Part shown: positions 19,892 to 29,679 of the stretch, in pieces
Layout of the letters: each line of letters begins with the position of its first letter
How positions within the stretch are numbered: the stretch's first letter is position 1
Source: JALZDI01 sp035557095
GTDB lineage: Bacteria; Actinomycetota; Actinomycetes; Propionibacteriales; Nocardioidaceae
Length of the DNA: 64,000 nt
Assembly: GCA_035557095.1 (NCBI GenBank)
Contig: DATMEB010000071.1
Coordinates: 17,911 to 81,910 of the forward strand
Reading direction: 5' to 3'
Notes under the pieces: generated by a model
Seen by the model: the letters and a program-made list of their open reading frames with translations, nothing else
What the model was told of the DNA's origin: nothing
Database searches by the model: none
Position numbers and translations under genes: made by a program

Positions 19892-19920
19892 CACCCCGGA
19901 TGCCGGGGTGGACGTCCACC
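19892..19920 (-). promoter_or_regulatory. Palindromes in the tkt leader
   Basis: Two overlapping symmetric elements: CACCCCGG-ATG-CCGGGGTG (19892-19910) and the perfect 14-bp palindrome GGTGGACGTCCACC (19907-19920). They lie 23 bp upstream of the tkt start and just downstream of a - strand TAGTCT -10 (19928-19933), i.e. at about +1 to +29 of the predicted transcript. The position suits either a repressor operator or a 5' UTR hairpin. No regulator can be named. Confidence 0.45.
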
Positions 19921-19927
19921 ATTGGTG

Positions 19928-19933
19928 AGACTA
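19928..19933 (-). promoter_or_regulatory. -10 element TAGTCT for tkt operon
   Basis: Read on the - strand, TAGTCT matches TANNNT and would start transcription near 19920, giving a leader of about 50 nt for tkt. The -35 region is weak. Confidence 0.35.
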
Positions 19934-20050
19934 CCCGTGGCTTTTGCCGGATGCGCCCCCTACGGGCCGCGCGTCACCGGCCTCTGCCCTGCGCGGTCGC
20001 AGGTGACTGTTCCCACAATGCCCGGCGAGGGTCGGCCGAGGTGTCGGGAC

Positions 20051-20056
20051 TAGACT
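20051..20056 (+). promoter_or_regulatory. -10 element TAGACT upstream of ctaB
   Basis: TAGACT matches TANNNT and would give a leader of about 60 nt before the ctaB GTG. The rest of the 253-bp tkt-ctaB intergenic region shows no gene. Confidence 0.3.
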
Positions 20057-20122
20057 CGCCGCTAGTTGTGAGCCGGGGCCAAAACCGGCGTCCTGACAGC
20101 CATATCGCAGACTGAGGTACCC

Positions 20123-21082
20123 GTGACGGCCATCGACTCCCAGGCCTCCGTGCGCCCGCACGATGAGCCGGTCGCCTCGTCGTCGTCGCCCGGTGCCGGT
20201 GTCAAGGACGTCGTCTCCGCGTACGTCGCGCTGACGAAGCCCCGCATCATCGAGCTGCTGCTGCTCACCACCGTGCCGGTGATGTTCCTGGCCGAGCGCG
20301 GCGTTCCCGACCTGTGGCTGGTCGTCGCGACCGTCGTCGGCGGCACCCTGTCCGCCGGCTCGGCCAACGCCCTGAACTGCGTGCTCGACCGCGACATCGA
20401 CGAGCGGATGCGGCGAACCCGCCGCCGGCCGCTCCCACGTCACCTGGTCGGCACGCGCGCTGCGCTGGTCTTCGGGCTCGCGCTGGGCGTCGTCTCGACC
20501 CTGTGGCTCGGACTGTTCGTCAACTGGCTGTCGTCGCTGCTGGCACTCACCGCCAACGTCTTCTACGTGCTCGGCTACACCCTGCTGCTGAAGCGGCGCA
20601 CGTCGCAGAACATCGTCTGGGGCGGCGCCGCCGGATGCTTCCCGGCGCTGATCGGCTGGACCGCGGTCACCGGCAGCCTGGGCTGGGCGCCGGTCGTGCT
20701 GTTCGCGGTGGTCTTCTTCTGGACGCCGCCGCACTTCTGGTCGCTGGCGACGCGCTACCGCGACGACTACGCCGCGGCCGACGTGCCGATGCTGCCGGTG
20801 GTGGCACCCGCCCGCCGGGTGACCGGCGAGATCGTGGCGTACACCTGGGCGACGGTGGCAACGTCGCTGCTGCTGTGGCCGGTGGCCGGCACCGGACTGT
20901 TCTACCCCGTCGTCGCGGTCGCGCTGGGCCTTCCGTTCCTGGTCGAGGCGCACCTGCTGCACCGCAGGGCCCGAGGCGGCTACCACCTCACCACGATGCA
21001 CCCGATGCGCCTGTTCCACGGGTCGAACTTCTACCTGGCGCTGCTGTTCCTCGCGGTCGCGATCGACCCGCTGTTCACCTGA
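20123..21082 (+). CDS. ctaB: Protoheme IX farnesyltransferase (heme O synthase)
   Basis: UbiA-family membrane prenyltransferase that adds farnesyl to heme B, making heme O for cytochrome oxidase. The 319 residues start with a soluble Ser/Pro-rich tail, then about nine hydrophobic helices. The Asp-rich polyprenyl site is NALNCVLDRDIDERMRRT; the second conserved loop is YRDDYAAADVPMLPVV. GTG start. Divergent from tkt, as in other actinobacteria. Its last 52 bp overlap the convergent ctaA. Confidence 0.96.
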   Translation: MTAIDSQASVRPHDEPVASSSSPGAGVKDVVSAYVALTKPRIIELLLLTTVPVMFLAERGVPDLWLVVATVVGGTLSAGSANALNCVLDRDIDERMRRTRRRPLPRHLVGTRAALVFGLALGVVSTLWLGLFVNWLSSLLALTANVFYVLGYTLLLKRRTSQNIVWGGAAGCFPALIGWTAVTGSLGWAPVVLFAVVFFWTPPHFWSLATRYRDDYAAADVPMLPVVAPARRVTGEIVAYTWATVATSLLLWPVAGTGLFYPVVAVALGLPFLVEAHLLHRRARGGYHLTTMHPMRLFHGSNFYLALLFLAVAIDPLFT

Positions 21083-22005
21083 CCTGGTGCCGCGGCACGC
21101 GTCGACACCAGCAGCCAGGTCGCGCTCGCGGTGAGCAGTGCCGCGCCCAGCAGATGCAGCCCCACGAGCAGCACGGGCAGGTCACGCACGTACTGCGTGA
21201 ACCCGACCGCGCCCTGCGCCACCTCCACCGCGAGCAGGGTCACGGCGGCCCGGCGCACGTCGCGCGGGGCGCCGAGGCGGTACGCCGCGACCAGCGCGAC
21301 GAGTGTCAGCGCGACCAGCAGGTAGACGGCGGCGGCGTGGACGTGGCTCACGACCTGCGGGTCGAGCCCGTTGCGCACGACGAACACCCGGTCGCCGGCC
21401 AGGTCCTCGGGCTCGAGGTGCCCGGCGTGTGGTCCGGCGCCGGTGACGACGGTGCCGAGGTAGAGCACCACGAACGTCGTGACGAGGATCGCGACGGCGA
21501 CCCGGCTCAATAGGTGTCCTGTGGTGAAGGCCGCAGTGTGGTTGAGGCCGCCAGCGTCTGCAGTGTCGTTGTACACCATGCGGAGGAACAGCACGGACAG
21601 GGCGATCATGGCCATCGACAGCATCAGGTGCAGCGACACGATCCACGGGTTCAGGTCGGTCAGCACGGTCACACCGCCGATCACGGCCTGGCCCGGGATC
21701 CCCAGTGCGAGCACGGTCGCCAGCACCCGCAGCGTGCGGTGCCGTGGCCGGTACCGCATCGCCGCGACCCAGGTCGCGACCGCGACGGCGACCAGCACGA
21801 ACGTCATCATCCGGTTGCCGAACTCGATCGCGCCGTGCAGCCCGAGCTCACCGTGCGGCACGAACGACTGCTCGGTGCAGCGCGGCCAGGTCGGGCATCC
21901 GAGGCCGGAGCCGCTGAGCCGCACCGCACCGCCGGTCACCACGATGCCGATGTTGCCCAGCAGTGTGGCCACACCGAGTGGTCTCAGCCACTGAGCGGTC
22001 TGCAC
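21031..22005 (-). CDS. ctaA: Heme A synthase
   Basis: Membrane monooxygenase converting heme O to heme A. The 324 residues have eight hydrophobic segments; conserved features are the extracellular Cys pair in GCPTWPRC, LHGAIEFGNR, SLHLMLS, SHVHAAAVY and GLHLLGAAL, which supply heme-ligand histidines in both halves of the internally duplicated fold. GTG start. The hydrophilic C-terminal tail (about 20 residues) is encoded opposite the end of ctaB. Confidence 0.95.
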   Translation of the reverse strand: MQTAQWLRPLGVATLLGNIGIVVTGGAVRLSGSGLGCPTWPRCTEQSFVPHGELGLHGAIEFGNRMMTFVLVAVAVATWVAAMRYRPRHRTLRVLATVLALGIPGQAVIGGVTVLTDLNPWIVSLHLMLSMAMIALSVLFLRMVYNDTADAGGLNHTAAFTTGHLLSRVAVAILVTTFVVLYLGTVVTGAGPHAGHLEPEDLAGDRVFVVRNGLDPQVVSHVHAAAVYLLVALTLVALVAAYRLGAPRDVRRAAVTLLAVEVAQGAVGFTQYVRDLPVLLVGLHLLGAALLTASATWLLVSTRAAAPGQVNSGSIATARNSSAR

Positions 22006-22015
22006 TACAGGCCAC

Positions 22016-22782
22016 CTAATCCCATTTGAACGTCCGCGCGGTCAGCATGCCGCCGAGCGCGGCCCAGAACACCAGCACGCCGATCTGCAGCCACGGCACG
22101 TGTCCCGCGGTCAGCGAGTCGCGCAGACCCGAGCCGAGCGCGCCGGAGGGCAGGTGCTCGAGGACCCACCCGGCCTCGCCGTACGCCGACGCCGGCGCGA
22201 CCACGCCGCCGCCGATCAGGAGGACGACGTAGACCAGGTTGGCCGCGGCCAGGGTGGCCTCGGCACGCAGCATGCCGGCCATCAGCAGCCCGAGCGCCGC
22301 GAACGCCGCCGTGCCGGTGAGTACGCACAGCACCGCGCCGACCAGGCCGGCGGGCCCGAGCTCCGGTCGCCAGCCGGCCAGGGCTGCGACGGTGCCGATG
22401 ACCACGAACTGCACCAGCTGCACCGCGAACAGCGCCAGGACCTTGCCGGCCAGCAGCCCGGTGCGCGGCAGCGGCGACGACCCGAGCCGCTTCAGCACGC
22501 CGTACCTGCGCTCGAAGCCGGTCGCGATCGCCAGCGACGTGAACGACGTGGACATCACCGCCAGCGCAAGCACGCCGGGCGTGAGAACCTGCACCGGGTC
22601 GGAGCCGGTGAGGTCGAAGTGCGCGGCGGCGTAGATCCCGGCCACCAGCACGATCAGCGGGATGACGACGGCAAGCACGAGCTGCTCGCCGTTGCGGAGC
22701 AGCAGGCGGGTCTCCATCGCGGTCTGTGCGGCGACCATCCGAGGCAGCGGCGCGGCACCCGGGTGGGGGGCGAACGTCTGGC

Positions 22783-22786
<4 letters not shown>
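22016..22786 (-). CDS. ABC-2 type transporter permease
   Basis: A 256-residue integral membrane protein with six predicted helices, of the ABC-2 (DrrB/NodJ-like) family that exports drugs, lipids or polysaccharides. The start is GTG 22786, overlapping the ATPase stop as GTGA; upstream in-frame starts are inside the ATPase gene. Paired with the ATPase below. The substrate cannot be read from sequence. Position next to ctaA is seen in related genomes and may hint at a respiratory or heme connection, which is inference only. Confidence 0.9.
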
Positions 22787-23706
<920 letters not shown>

Positions 23707-23712
23707 GCCCCG

Positions 23713-23718
23713 AGTCTA
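23713..23718 (-). promoter_or_regulatory. -10 element TAGACT, leaderless ABC ATPase
   Basis: On the - strand TAGACT is separated by six bases from the GTG at 23706, with no SD between. Fits leaderless transcription of the two-gene exporter operon. Confidence 0.5.
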
Positions 23719-23796
23719 GGTACGCCGCGGGCGCCGGCCGACGCCGGGCGGAGGCCCGCTCTGCTGACCGAAATGTCCAAGTAAGGGGAGCCTTCG

Positions 23797-23835
23797 TTGA
23801 ACGGCTCGGGGGTAATAAGACAACATAGGTGTTGT
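23797..23835 (+). promoter_or_regulatory. sufR promoter and putative SufR operator
   Basis: TTGAAC (23797-23802) is a reasonable -35. ACAACA-TAGG-TGTTGT (23820-23835) is a perfect inverted repeat with 6-bp arms that covers the expected -10 and runs into the sufR GTG (23834). SufR proteins are known autorepressors; the palindrome is a natural operator candidate. The absence of an SD suggests a leaderless transcript. The operator assignment is inference. Confidence 0.5.
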
Positions 23836-24589
23836 GAAAACACCAGGCGTAGCCCCGGTGGGCTCGCCCCGCATCGAACACAGCGTCGAGCACGGTGCGG
23901 CGGGCGCACCGACCGATGACGCGCCCACGCGCGAGCGCGTGGCGCACACCATCCTGCAGAACGGCCCGTCGACCGCGGCCAACCTCGCAGAGCGGCTCGA
24001 CCTGACGCCGGCCGCGATCCGTCGCCATCTCGAGCAGCTGGTCGACGAGGGCCTGATCGAGGCGCGCGAGCCGCGCGTCTACGGCCACCGCGGCCGCGGC
24101 CGCCCGGCCAAGGTGTTCGTGGCCACCGACGCGGGCCGCGACGCCTTCTACCAGGCCTACGACGACCTCGCGGTGTCCGCGCTGCGCTTCCTGGCCGAGA
24201 ACGGCGGCGACGCCGCCGTCGAGGCGTTCGCCCGGCGCCGGGTCGCCGAGCTCGAGGAGCGCTACGCTCCCTCGGTCTCCTCGGCCGAGGAGGGCGAGAA
24301 GGCCCAGGTGCTGGCCGACGCCCTGACCGAGGACGGCTACGCTGCGTCGGTCCGGGACGCCCAGACCGGTCTGCAGCTGTGCCAGCACAACTGCCCGGTG
24401 GCCCACGTGGCCGCCGAGTTCCCCCAGCTTTGCGAGGCCGAGACGGAGGTGTTCGCCCGCCTGCTGGGGCGGCACGTCCAGCGCCTCGCGACCATCGCCC
24501 ACGGCGATGGCGTGTGCACCACCCACGTGCCCGACACATCAGCCGTGCGGGCACGGTCCACCCCGACCGGGAGGAAAACCACCCCATGA
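23834..24589 (+). CDS. sufR: Iron-sulfur cluster biosynthesis repressor SufR
   Basis: A 251-residue ArsR/DeoR-like winged-helix regulator of the suf operon. The HTH lies at about 45-85 (STAANLAERLDLTPAAIRRHLEQL), followed by a wing with GHRGRGRPAKVF. The C-terminal part has cysteines at 183, 187, 200 and 228, with CQHNCPVAHVA as the core; three of these ligate the sensing Fe-S cluster in characterised SufR proteins. GTG start, stop overlapping sufB as ATGA. It heads the operon, consistent with cluster-dependent autoregulation. Confidence 0.95.
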   Translation: MKTPGVAPVGSPRIEHSVEHGAAGAPTDDAPTRERVAHTILQNGPSTAANLAERLDLTPAAIRRHLEQLVDEGLIEAREPRVYGHRGRGRPAKVFVATDAGRDAFYQAYDDLAVSALRFLAENGGDAAVEAFARRRVAELEERYAPSVSSAEEGEKAQVLADALTEDGYAASVRDAQTGLQLCQHNCPVAHVAAEFPQLCEAETEVFARLLGRHVQRLATIAHGDGVCTTHVPDTSAVRARSTPTGRKTTP

Positions 24590-25998
24590 CGACCACTGCT
24601 CACCCCGAGCTCGAAGGCTTCGGCAACTACGAGTACGGCTGGTCCGACTCCGACACCGCCGGTGCCACCGCCCAGCGCGGCCTGTCCGAGGACGTCGTAC
24701 GCGACATCTCGGGGAAGAAGGACGAGCCGGAGTGGATGCTCGACCTGAGGCTGAAGGGCCACAAGCTGTTCGGCCGCAAGCCCATGCCCACCTGGGGCGC
24801 CGAGCTCGGCGACATCGACTTCGACAACATCAAGTACTTCGTCCGGTCGACCGAGAAGCAGGCCACGAGCTGGGACGAGCTGCCCGAGGACATCAAGAAC
24901 ACCTACGACAAGCTGGGCATCCCCGAGGCGGAGAAGCAGCGGCTGGTCGCCGGTGTCGCGGCGCAGTACGAGTCCGAGGTCGTCTACCACCAGATCCGTG
25001 AGGACCTCGAGCAGCAGGGTGTGCTGTTCCTCGACACCGACACGGCCCTGCGCGAGCACCCGGAGATCTTCCGCGAGTACTTCGGCACCGTGATCCCGGT
25101 CGGCGACAACAAGTTCGCCTCGCTCAACACCGCGGTGTGGTCCGGCGGGTCGTTCATCTACGTGCCCAAGGGCGTGCAGGTCGACATCCCGCTGCAGGCG
25201 TACTTCCGCATCAACACCGAGAACATGGGGCAGTTCGAGCGCACGCTGATCATCGTCGACGAGGACGCCTACGTGCACTACGTCGAGGGCTGCACGGCGC
25301 CGATCTACAGCTCCGACTCCCTGCACTCGGCCGTGGTCGAGATCGTGGTGAAGAAGGGCGGGCGCTGCCGCTACACGACCATCCAGAACTGGTCGAACAA
25401 CGTCTACAACCTGGTCACCAAGCGGGCCACCTGCGAGGCCGGCGCGACCATGGAGTGGGTCGACGGCAACATCGGCTCGAAGGTGACGATGAAGTACCCC
25501 GCCATCTACCTCATGGGCGAGCACGCCAAGGGCGAGACGCTCTCGGTCGCGTTCGCCGGCGAGGGGCAGCACCAGGACGCCGGGGCCAAGATGGTGCACG
25601 CGGCGCCGCACACGTCCTCGTCGATCATCTCCAAGTCCGTGGCACGCGGCGGCGGTCGCACGTCGTACCGCGGCCTGGTGCAGGTCGAGGACGGCGCGCA
25701 CCACTCGGCCAGCACGGTCAAGTGCGACGCCCTGCTGGTCGACCAGGTCAGCCGCTCCGACACCTACCCGTACGTCGACGTGCGCGAGGACGACGTCTCC
25801 ATGGGCCACGAGGCCACGGTCTCGCGGGTCAGCGACGACCAGCTCTTCTACCTGATGAGCCGCGGGCTCGACGAGGACGAGGCGATGGCGATGATCGTGC
25901 GCGGCTTCATCGAGCCGATCGCGCGCGAGCTGCCGATGGAGTACGCCCTGGAGCTCAACCGGCTGATCGAGCTGCAGATGGAAGGCGCCGTCGGCTGA
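24586..25998 (+). CDS. sufB: Fe-S cluster assembly protein SufB
   Basis: Scaffold subunit of the SufBC2D complex, 470 residues, with the family N-terminus (YEYGWSDSD), the beta-helix core including SGGSFIYVPKGV, and the C-terminal helical region with DEDEAMAMIVRGFIEPI. No intein interrupts it, unlike mycobacterial SufB. ATG 24586 is preceded by a GGGAGG SD inside the end of sufR and overlaps the sufR stop. Confidence 0.97.
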   Translation: MTTTAHPELEGFGNYEYGWSDSDTAGATAQRGLSEDVVRDISGKKDEPEWMLDLRLKGHKLFGRKPMPTWGAELGDIDFDNIKYFVRSTEKQATSWDELPEDIKNTYDKLGIPEAEKQRLVAGVAAQYESEVVYHQIREDLEQQGVLFLDTDTALREHPEIFREYFGTVIPVGDNKFASLNTAVWSGGSFIYVPKGVQVDIPLQAYFRINTENMGQFERTLIIVDEDAYVHYVEGCTAPIYSSDSLHSAVVEIVVKKGGRCRYTTIQNWSNNVYNLVTKRATCEAGATMEWVDGNIGSKVTMKYPAIYLMGEHAKGETLSVAFAGEGQHQDAGAKMVHAAPHTSSSIISKSVARGGGRTSYRGLVQVEDGAHHSASTVKCDALLVDQVSRSDTYPYVDVREDDVSMGHEATVSRVSDDQLFYLMSRGLDEDEAMAMIVRGFIEPIARELPMEYALELNRLIELQMEGAVG

Positions 25999-27251
25999 TG
26001 ACGATCGCCTCCGCAGACCGTCCGTCGACCAGCACAGCGTCCGACAACGAAGGTGACCCCGTAGTGAACAACGTCCAGTCCGCCGTGGAGCAGGTGGCCA
26101 GCCACCTGCATCCGCGCGGTTCTTTCGACCTCGACGACCACGCGGTCCCGACCGGCCGCGAGGAGGTATGGCGGTTCACCCCGGTGAAGCGGCTCAAGGG
26201 CCTGCACAACGGGAAGTTCACCGCAGACGGCAAGATCGTCGTCGATGTCGACTCGCCCTCCGAGGTGCGGATCGAGTCGGTCGACCGGACCGACTCGCGG
26301 CTCGGATCGATCTACACCCCCAACGACCGGGTCAGTGCCCAGGCGTGGAACTCGTTCAGCCAGGCGACTGTGGTCACGATTCCCTCCGAGGTGGTCCCCG
26401 ACCACCCGGTGGTGATCAGCGTGCGCGGTGAGACCGACGGCGACCAGGCGTCGTTCGGGCATCTGTTCGTCGACGTCGAGCCGCACGCCTCGGCCACACT
26501 CGTGATCGACCACCAGGGTCACGCGGTCATGGCCTCCAACGTCGAGGTGCGCGTGGGCGACGGCGCCCAGGTGACCATGGTCTCGGTCCAGGACTGGGAC
26601 GACGACGCCGTTCACATCGCGCACCAGCACGCCCAGGTCGGCCGTGACGCCGCGTACAAGCAGGTCGTGGTCAGCTTCGGAGGCGACCTGGTGCGGCTGA
26701 GCTCCTCGGTCGACTACGCCGGACCCGGCGGTGAGGTCGAGATGCTGGGCCTCTACTTCGCCGACGCCGGTCAGCACCTCGAGCACCGGCTGTTCGTCGA
26801 CCACAACGCACCGCACACCAAGAGCAACGTGGAGTACAAGGGCGCGTTGCAGGGCCAGGGCGCGCATGCGGTCTGGATCGGCGACGTGCTGATCCGCAAG
26901 GTCGCCGAGGGCATCGACACCTACGAGTCCAACCGCAACCTCGTGCTCACCGACGGCGCCCGCGCCGACTCGGTCCCCAACCTGGAGATCGAGACCGGGG
27001 AGATCGAGGGCGCGGGCCACGCGTCCACCACAGGCCGCTTCGACGACGAGCAGCTGTTCTACCTGCAGAGCCGCGGGGTCGCCGAGGACGAGGCGCGGCG
27101 TCTGGTGGTGCACGGCTTCTTCGCCGACATCATCCGCCGGATCGGCATCCGCGAGGTCGAGGACCGGTTGCTCACGGCGGTCGAGGCCGAGCTGGCCAAG
27201 ACCGTGGGCTTGCCGCCCGCGACCGCGGTTACTCGCCAGGGGGAGCGCTGA
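25998..27251 (+). CDS. sufD: Fe-S cluster assembly protein SufD
   Basis: SufD subunit of the SufBCD scaffold, 417 residues, with the beta-helix core and the C-terminal SRGVAEDEARRLVVHGFF motif shared with SufB. Conserved VWRFTPVKRL lies near the N-terminus. ATG 25998 shares one base with the sufB stop (TGATG); a GTG at 26064 is a possible shorter start. Directly followed by a ferredoxin gene after 3 bp. Confidence 0.95.
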   Translation: MTIASADRPSTSTASDNEGDPVVNNVQSAVEQVASHLHPRGSFDLDDHAVPTGREEVWRFTPVKRLKGLHNGKFTADGKIVVDVDSPSEVRIESVDRTDSRLGSIYTPNDRVSAQAWNSFSQATVVTIPSEVVPDHPVVISVRGETDGDQASFGHLFVDVEPHASATLVIDHQGHAVMASNVEVRVGDGAQVTMVSVQDWDDDAVHIAHQHAQVGRDAAYKQVVVSFGGDLVRLSSSVDYAGPGGEVEMLGLYFADAGQHLEHRLFVDHNAPHTKSNVEYKGALQGQGAHAVWIGDVLIRKVAEGIDTYESNRNLVLTDGARADSVPNLEIETGEIEGAGHASTTGRFDDEQLFYLQSRGVAEDEARRLVVHGFFADIIRRIGIREVEDRLLTAVEAELAKTVGLPPATAVTRQGER

Positions 27252-27254
27252 CCC

Positions 27255-27590
27255 GTGGCGGCCGACATGACACGCGTCGCGGCGCTGAGCGACATTCCGG
27301 AGGGCGGCACCCTCGCGGTCGAGGTCGACGGTGTCGAGGTCGCGCTCGTCCGCACCTCCGAGGAGGTGTTCGCGATCCACGACGAGTGCTCGCACGCGTC
27401 CATCGCGCTCAGCGAGGGCGAAGTCGAGGGCTGCGAGATCGAGTGCTGGCTGCACGGCTCGATGTTCGACCTGCGCACGGGCAAGCCGACCAACCTCCCG
27501 GCGACCGAGCCGGTGCCGATCTACCCGTGCAAGGTCGACGGAGACGAGGTCTACGTCGACGTGCACAACCCGCTGAGCACAGCGAGCTGA
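27255..27590 (+). CDS. Rieske-type ferredoxin of the suf operon
   Basis: A 111-residue soluble Rieske [2Fe-2S] protein of the dioxygenase-ferredoxin (BphF/NirD-like) type. The ligand pairs are C-S-H in DECSHASI and C-W-L-H in ECWLHGSMF; there is no disulfide Cys pair, as expected for the low-potential soluble class. GTG start. Its position between sufD and sufC is conserved in actinobacteria, so it probably supplies electrons during cluster assembly, which is inference from context. Confidence 0.92.
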   Translation: MAADMTRVAALSDIPEGGTLAVEVDGVEVALVRTSEEVFAIHDECSHASIALSEGEVEGCEIECWLHGSMFDLRTGKPTNLPATEPVPIYPCKVDGDEVYVDVHNPLSTAS

Positions 27591-27646
27591 GACAGAATCC
27601 CGACTGAATCCCGACCAGCCGAACGAAAGATACGGAGCCTGACCAC

Positions 27647-28411
27647 ATGGCCACTCTGGAGATCCGCGACCTGCACGTCACGGTCAACACCGACGACGAG
27701 CCGAAGGAGATCCTTCGGGGCGTCGACCTGACGGTGAAGTCCGGAGAGACGCACGCGATCATGGGCCCCAACGGATCGGGCAAGTCCACGCTGGCCTACT
27801 CGATCGCGGGGCACCCGAAGTACACCATCACCCGCGGCACCGTCACGCTCGACGGCGTCGACGTGCTCGAGATGAGCGTCGACGAGCGAGCCCGCGCCGG
27901 CCTGTTCCTCGCGATGCAGTACCCCGTCGAGGTGCCCGGCGTGTCCGTGGCGAACTTCCTGCGCACGGCGAAGACCGCCGTCGAGGGTGAGGCACCCAAG
28001 CTGCGCACCTGGGTCAAGGACGTCAACGGCGCGATGGAGCGGATGTCGATGGACACCGCGTTCGCCCAGCGCAGCGTCAACGAGGGCTTCTCCGGCGGCG
28101 AGAAGAAGCGGCACGAGATCGTGCAGCTCGAGCTGCTCAACCCGAAGTTCGCGATCCTCGACGAGACCGACTCCGGCCTCGACATCGACGCGCTCAAGGT
28201 CGTCTCCGAGGGCGTCAACCGGTTCCGCGAGCAGGGTGACCGCGGCGTGCTGCTGATCACGCACTACACCCGCATCCTGCGCTACATCGAGCCCGACTTC
28301 GTGCACGTGTTCGTCGGCGGCCGGATCGCCGAGGAGGGCGGCGCGGAGCTCGCCGAGCAGCTCGAGGCCGAGGGCTACGACAAGTACGTCAAGGCGGCTG
28401 CTTCGCTGTGA
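27647..28411 (+). CDS. sufC: Fe-S cluster assembly ATPase SufC
   Basis: ABC-type ATPase of the SufBC2D complex, 254 residues. Walker A GPNGSGKST, Q-loop AMQYPVEVPG, signature FSGGEKKRHEI, Walker B FAILDETDSGLD and switch His in LLITHYTRIL are all present, in the SufC-specific form. Overlaps sufS by GTGA. Confidence 0.98.
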   Translation: MATLEIRDLHVTVNTDDEPKEILRGVDLTVKSGETHAIMGPNGSGKSTLAYSIAGHPKYTITRGTVTLDGVDVLEMSVDERARAGLFLAMQYPVEVPGVSVANFLRTAKTAVEGEAPKLRTWVKDVNGAMERMSMDTAFAQRSVNEGFSGGEKKRHEIVQLELLNPKFAILDETDSGLDIDALKVVSEGVNRFREQGDRGVLLITHYTRILRYIEPDFVHVFVGGRIAEEGGAELAEQLEAEGYDKYVKAAASL

Positions 28412-29679
28412 CCACTCCAACCCAGCTGATCGACGCGTTCGACGTCGACAAGGTGCGGGCCGACTTCCCGATCCTGTCGCGTCGGCTCGCCGACGACCGG
28501 CCGCTGGTCTACCTCGACAGCGCCAACACGTCGCAGAAGCCGCGCCAGGTGCTCGACGTACTCGCCGAGCACTACAGCCAGCACAACGCCAACGTCGCGC
28601 GGGCCGTGCACCAGCTGGGCGCCGAGTCGACCGAGGCGTTCGAGGGTGCACGCGACAAGGTCGGCCGGTTCATCGGCGCGCCGCACCGCGACGAGGTGGT
28701 GTTCGCGAAGAACTCCTCGGAGGCGCTGAACCTGGTCGCCAACGTGCTGGCCTGGTCACGCGGCAGCCACCGCGTCGGCGAGGGCGACGAGGTGCTCATC
28801 ACCGAGATGGAGCACCACTCCAACATCGTGCCGTGGCAGCTGCTGACCGAGCGCACCGGCGCGCGGCTGCGCTGGTTCGGCCTCACCGACGAGGGCCGGC
28901 TCGACCTGTCGAATATCGACGAGCTGATCACCGAGCGCACCAAGGTCGTCTCGCTGGTCTGGGTGTCGAACATGCTCGGGACCGTCAACCCCGTCGGCGA
29001 GATCGCCCGCCGGGCGCACGAGGTGGGCGCGCTCGTCGTCGTCGACGCCTCGCAGGCCGTGCCGCAGATGCCGGTCGACGTCGTCGAGCTCGGCGCCGAC
29101 CTGGTCGCGTTCACCGGCCACAAGATGGTCGGTCCGACCGGCATCGGCGTGCTCTGGGGTCGTCGCGACCTGCTCGAGGAGCTGCCGCCGTTCCTGGGTG
29201 GTGGCGAGATGATCGAGACGGTCACGATGGAGCGCTCGACCTACGCGCCGCCGCCGGCGAAGTTCGAGGCCGGCACGCCGCCGATCGCGCAGGCGATCGG
29301 CCTGGGCGCGGCCGTCGACTACCTCTCGTCGCTGGGCATGCACAACGTGGCCGCGCACGAGCGCGCGATCACGGCGTACGCGCTGGAGCAGCTGACCGCG
29401 ATCGACGGCCTGACCGTGCTGGGCCCCACCGAGGCGGTCGACCGCGGCGGGGCGATCAGCTTCGAGATCGACGGCATCCACCCGCACGACGTGAGCCAGG
29501 TTCTGGACTCCCTCGGGATCGCGGTGCGTGCCGGGCACCACTGCGCGAAGCCGGCACACAAGCGGTTCGGCGTGCAGTCGTCGACACGGGCCAGCGGCTA
29601 CCTCTACACCACGCAGGCGGAGATCGACGCGCTGGTGGAGGGCCTCCACTACACCAAGAAGTTCTTCCGGGTGGACTGA
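28408..29679 (+). CDS. sufS: Cysteine desulfurase SufS
   Basis: PLP enzyme that takes sulfur from cysteine for cluster assembly, 423 residues. The PLP lysine is Lys239 in FTGHKMVGPTG; the catalytic cysteine is Cys379 in RAGHHCAKPAH. Substrate and PLP motifs such as MEHHSNIVPWQ are intact. GTG start overlapping sufC; stop shares one base with the sufU start. Sulfur is expected to pass to SufU. Confidence 0.97.
   Translation: MTTPTQLIDAFDVDKVRADFPILSRRLADDRPLVYLDSANTSQKPRQVLDVLAEHYSQHNANVARAVHQLGAESTEAFEGARDKVGRFIGAPHRDEVVFAKNSSEALNLVANVLAWSRGSHRVGEGDEVLITEMEHHSNIVPWQLLTERTGARLRWFGLTDEGRLDLSNIDELITERTKVVSLVWVSNMLGTVNPVGEIARRAHEVGALVVVDASQAVPQMPVDVVELGADLVAFTGHKMVGPTGIGVLWGRRDLLEELPPFLGGGEMIETVTMERSTYAPPPAKFEAGTPPIAQAIGLGAAVDYLSSLGMHNVAAHERAITAYALEQLTAIDGLTVLGPTEAVDRGGAISFEIDGIHPHDVSQVLDSLGIAVRAGHHCAKPAHKRFGVQSSTRASGYLYTTQAEIDALVEGLHYTKKFFRVD

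Noticed and set aside
24586..25998. Possible intein in SufB, as in mycobacteria
   Set aside because: The 470-residue chain is uninterrupted and lacks intein splice motifs.
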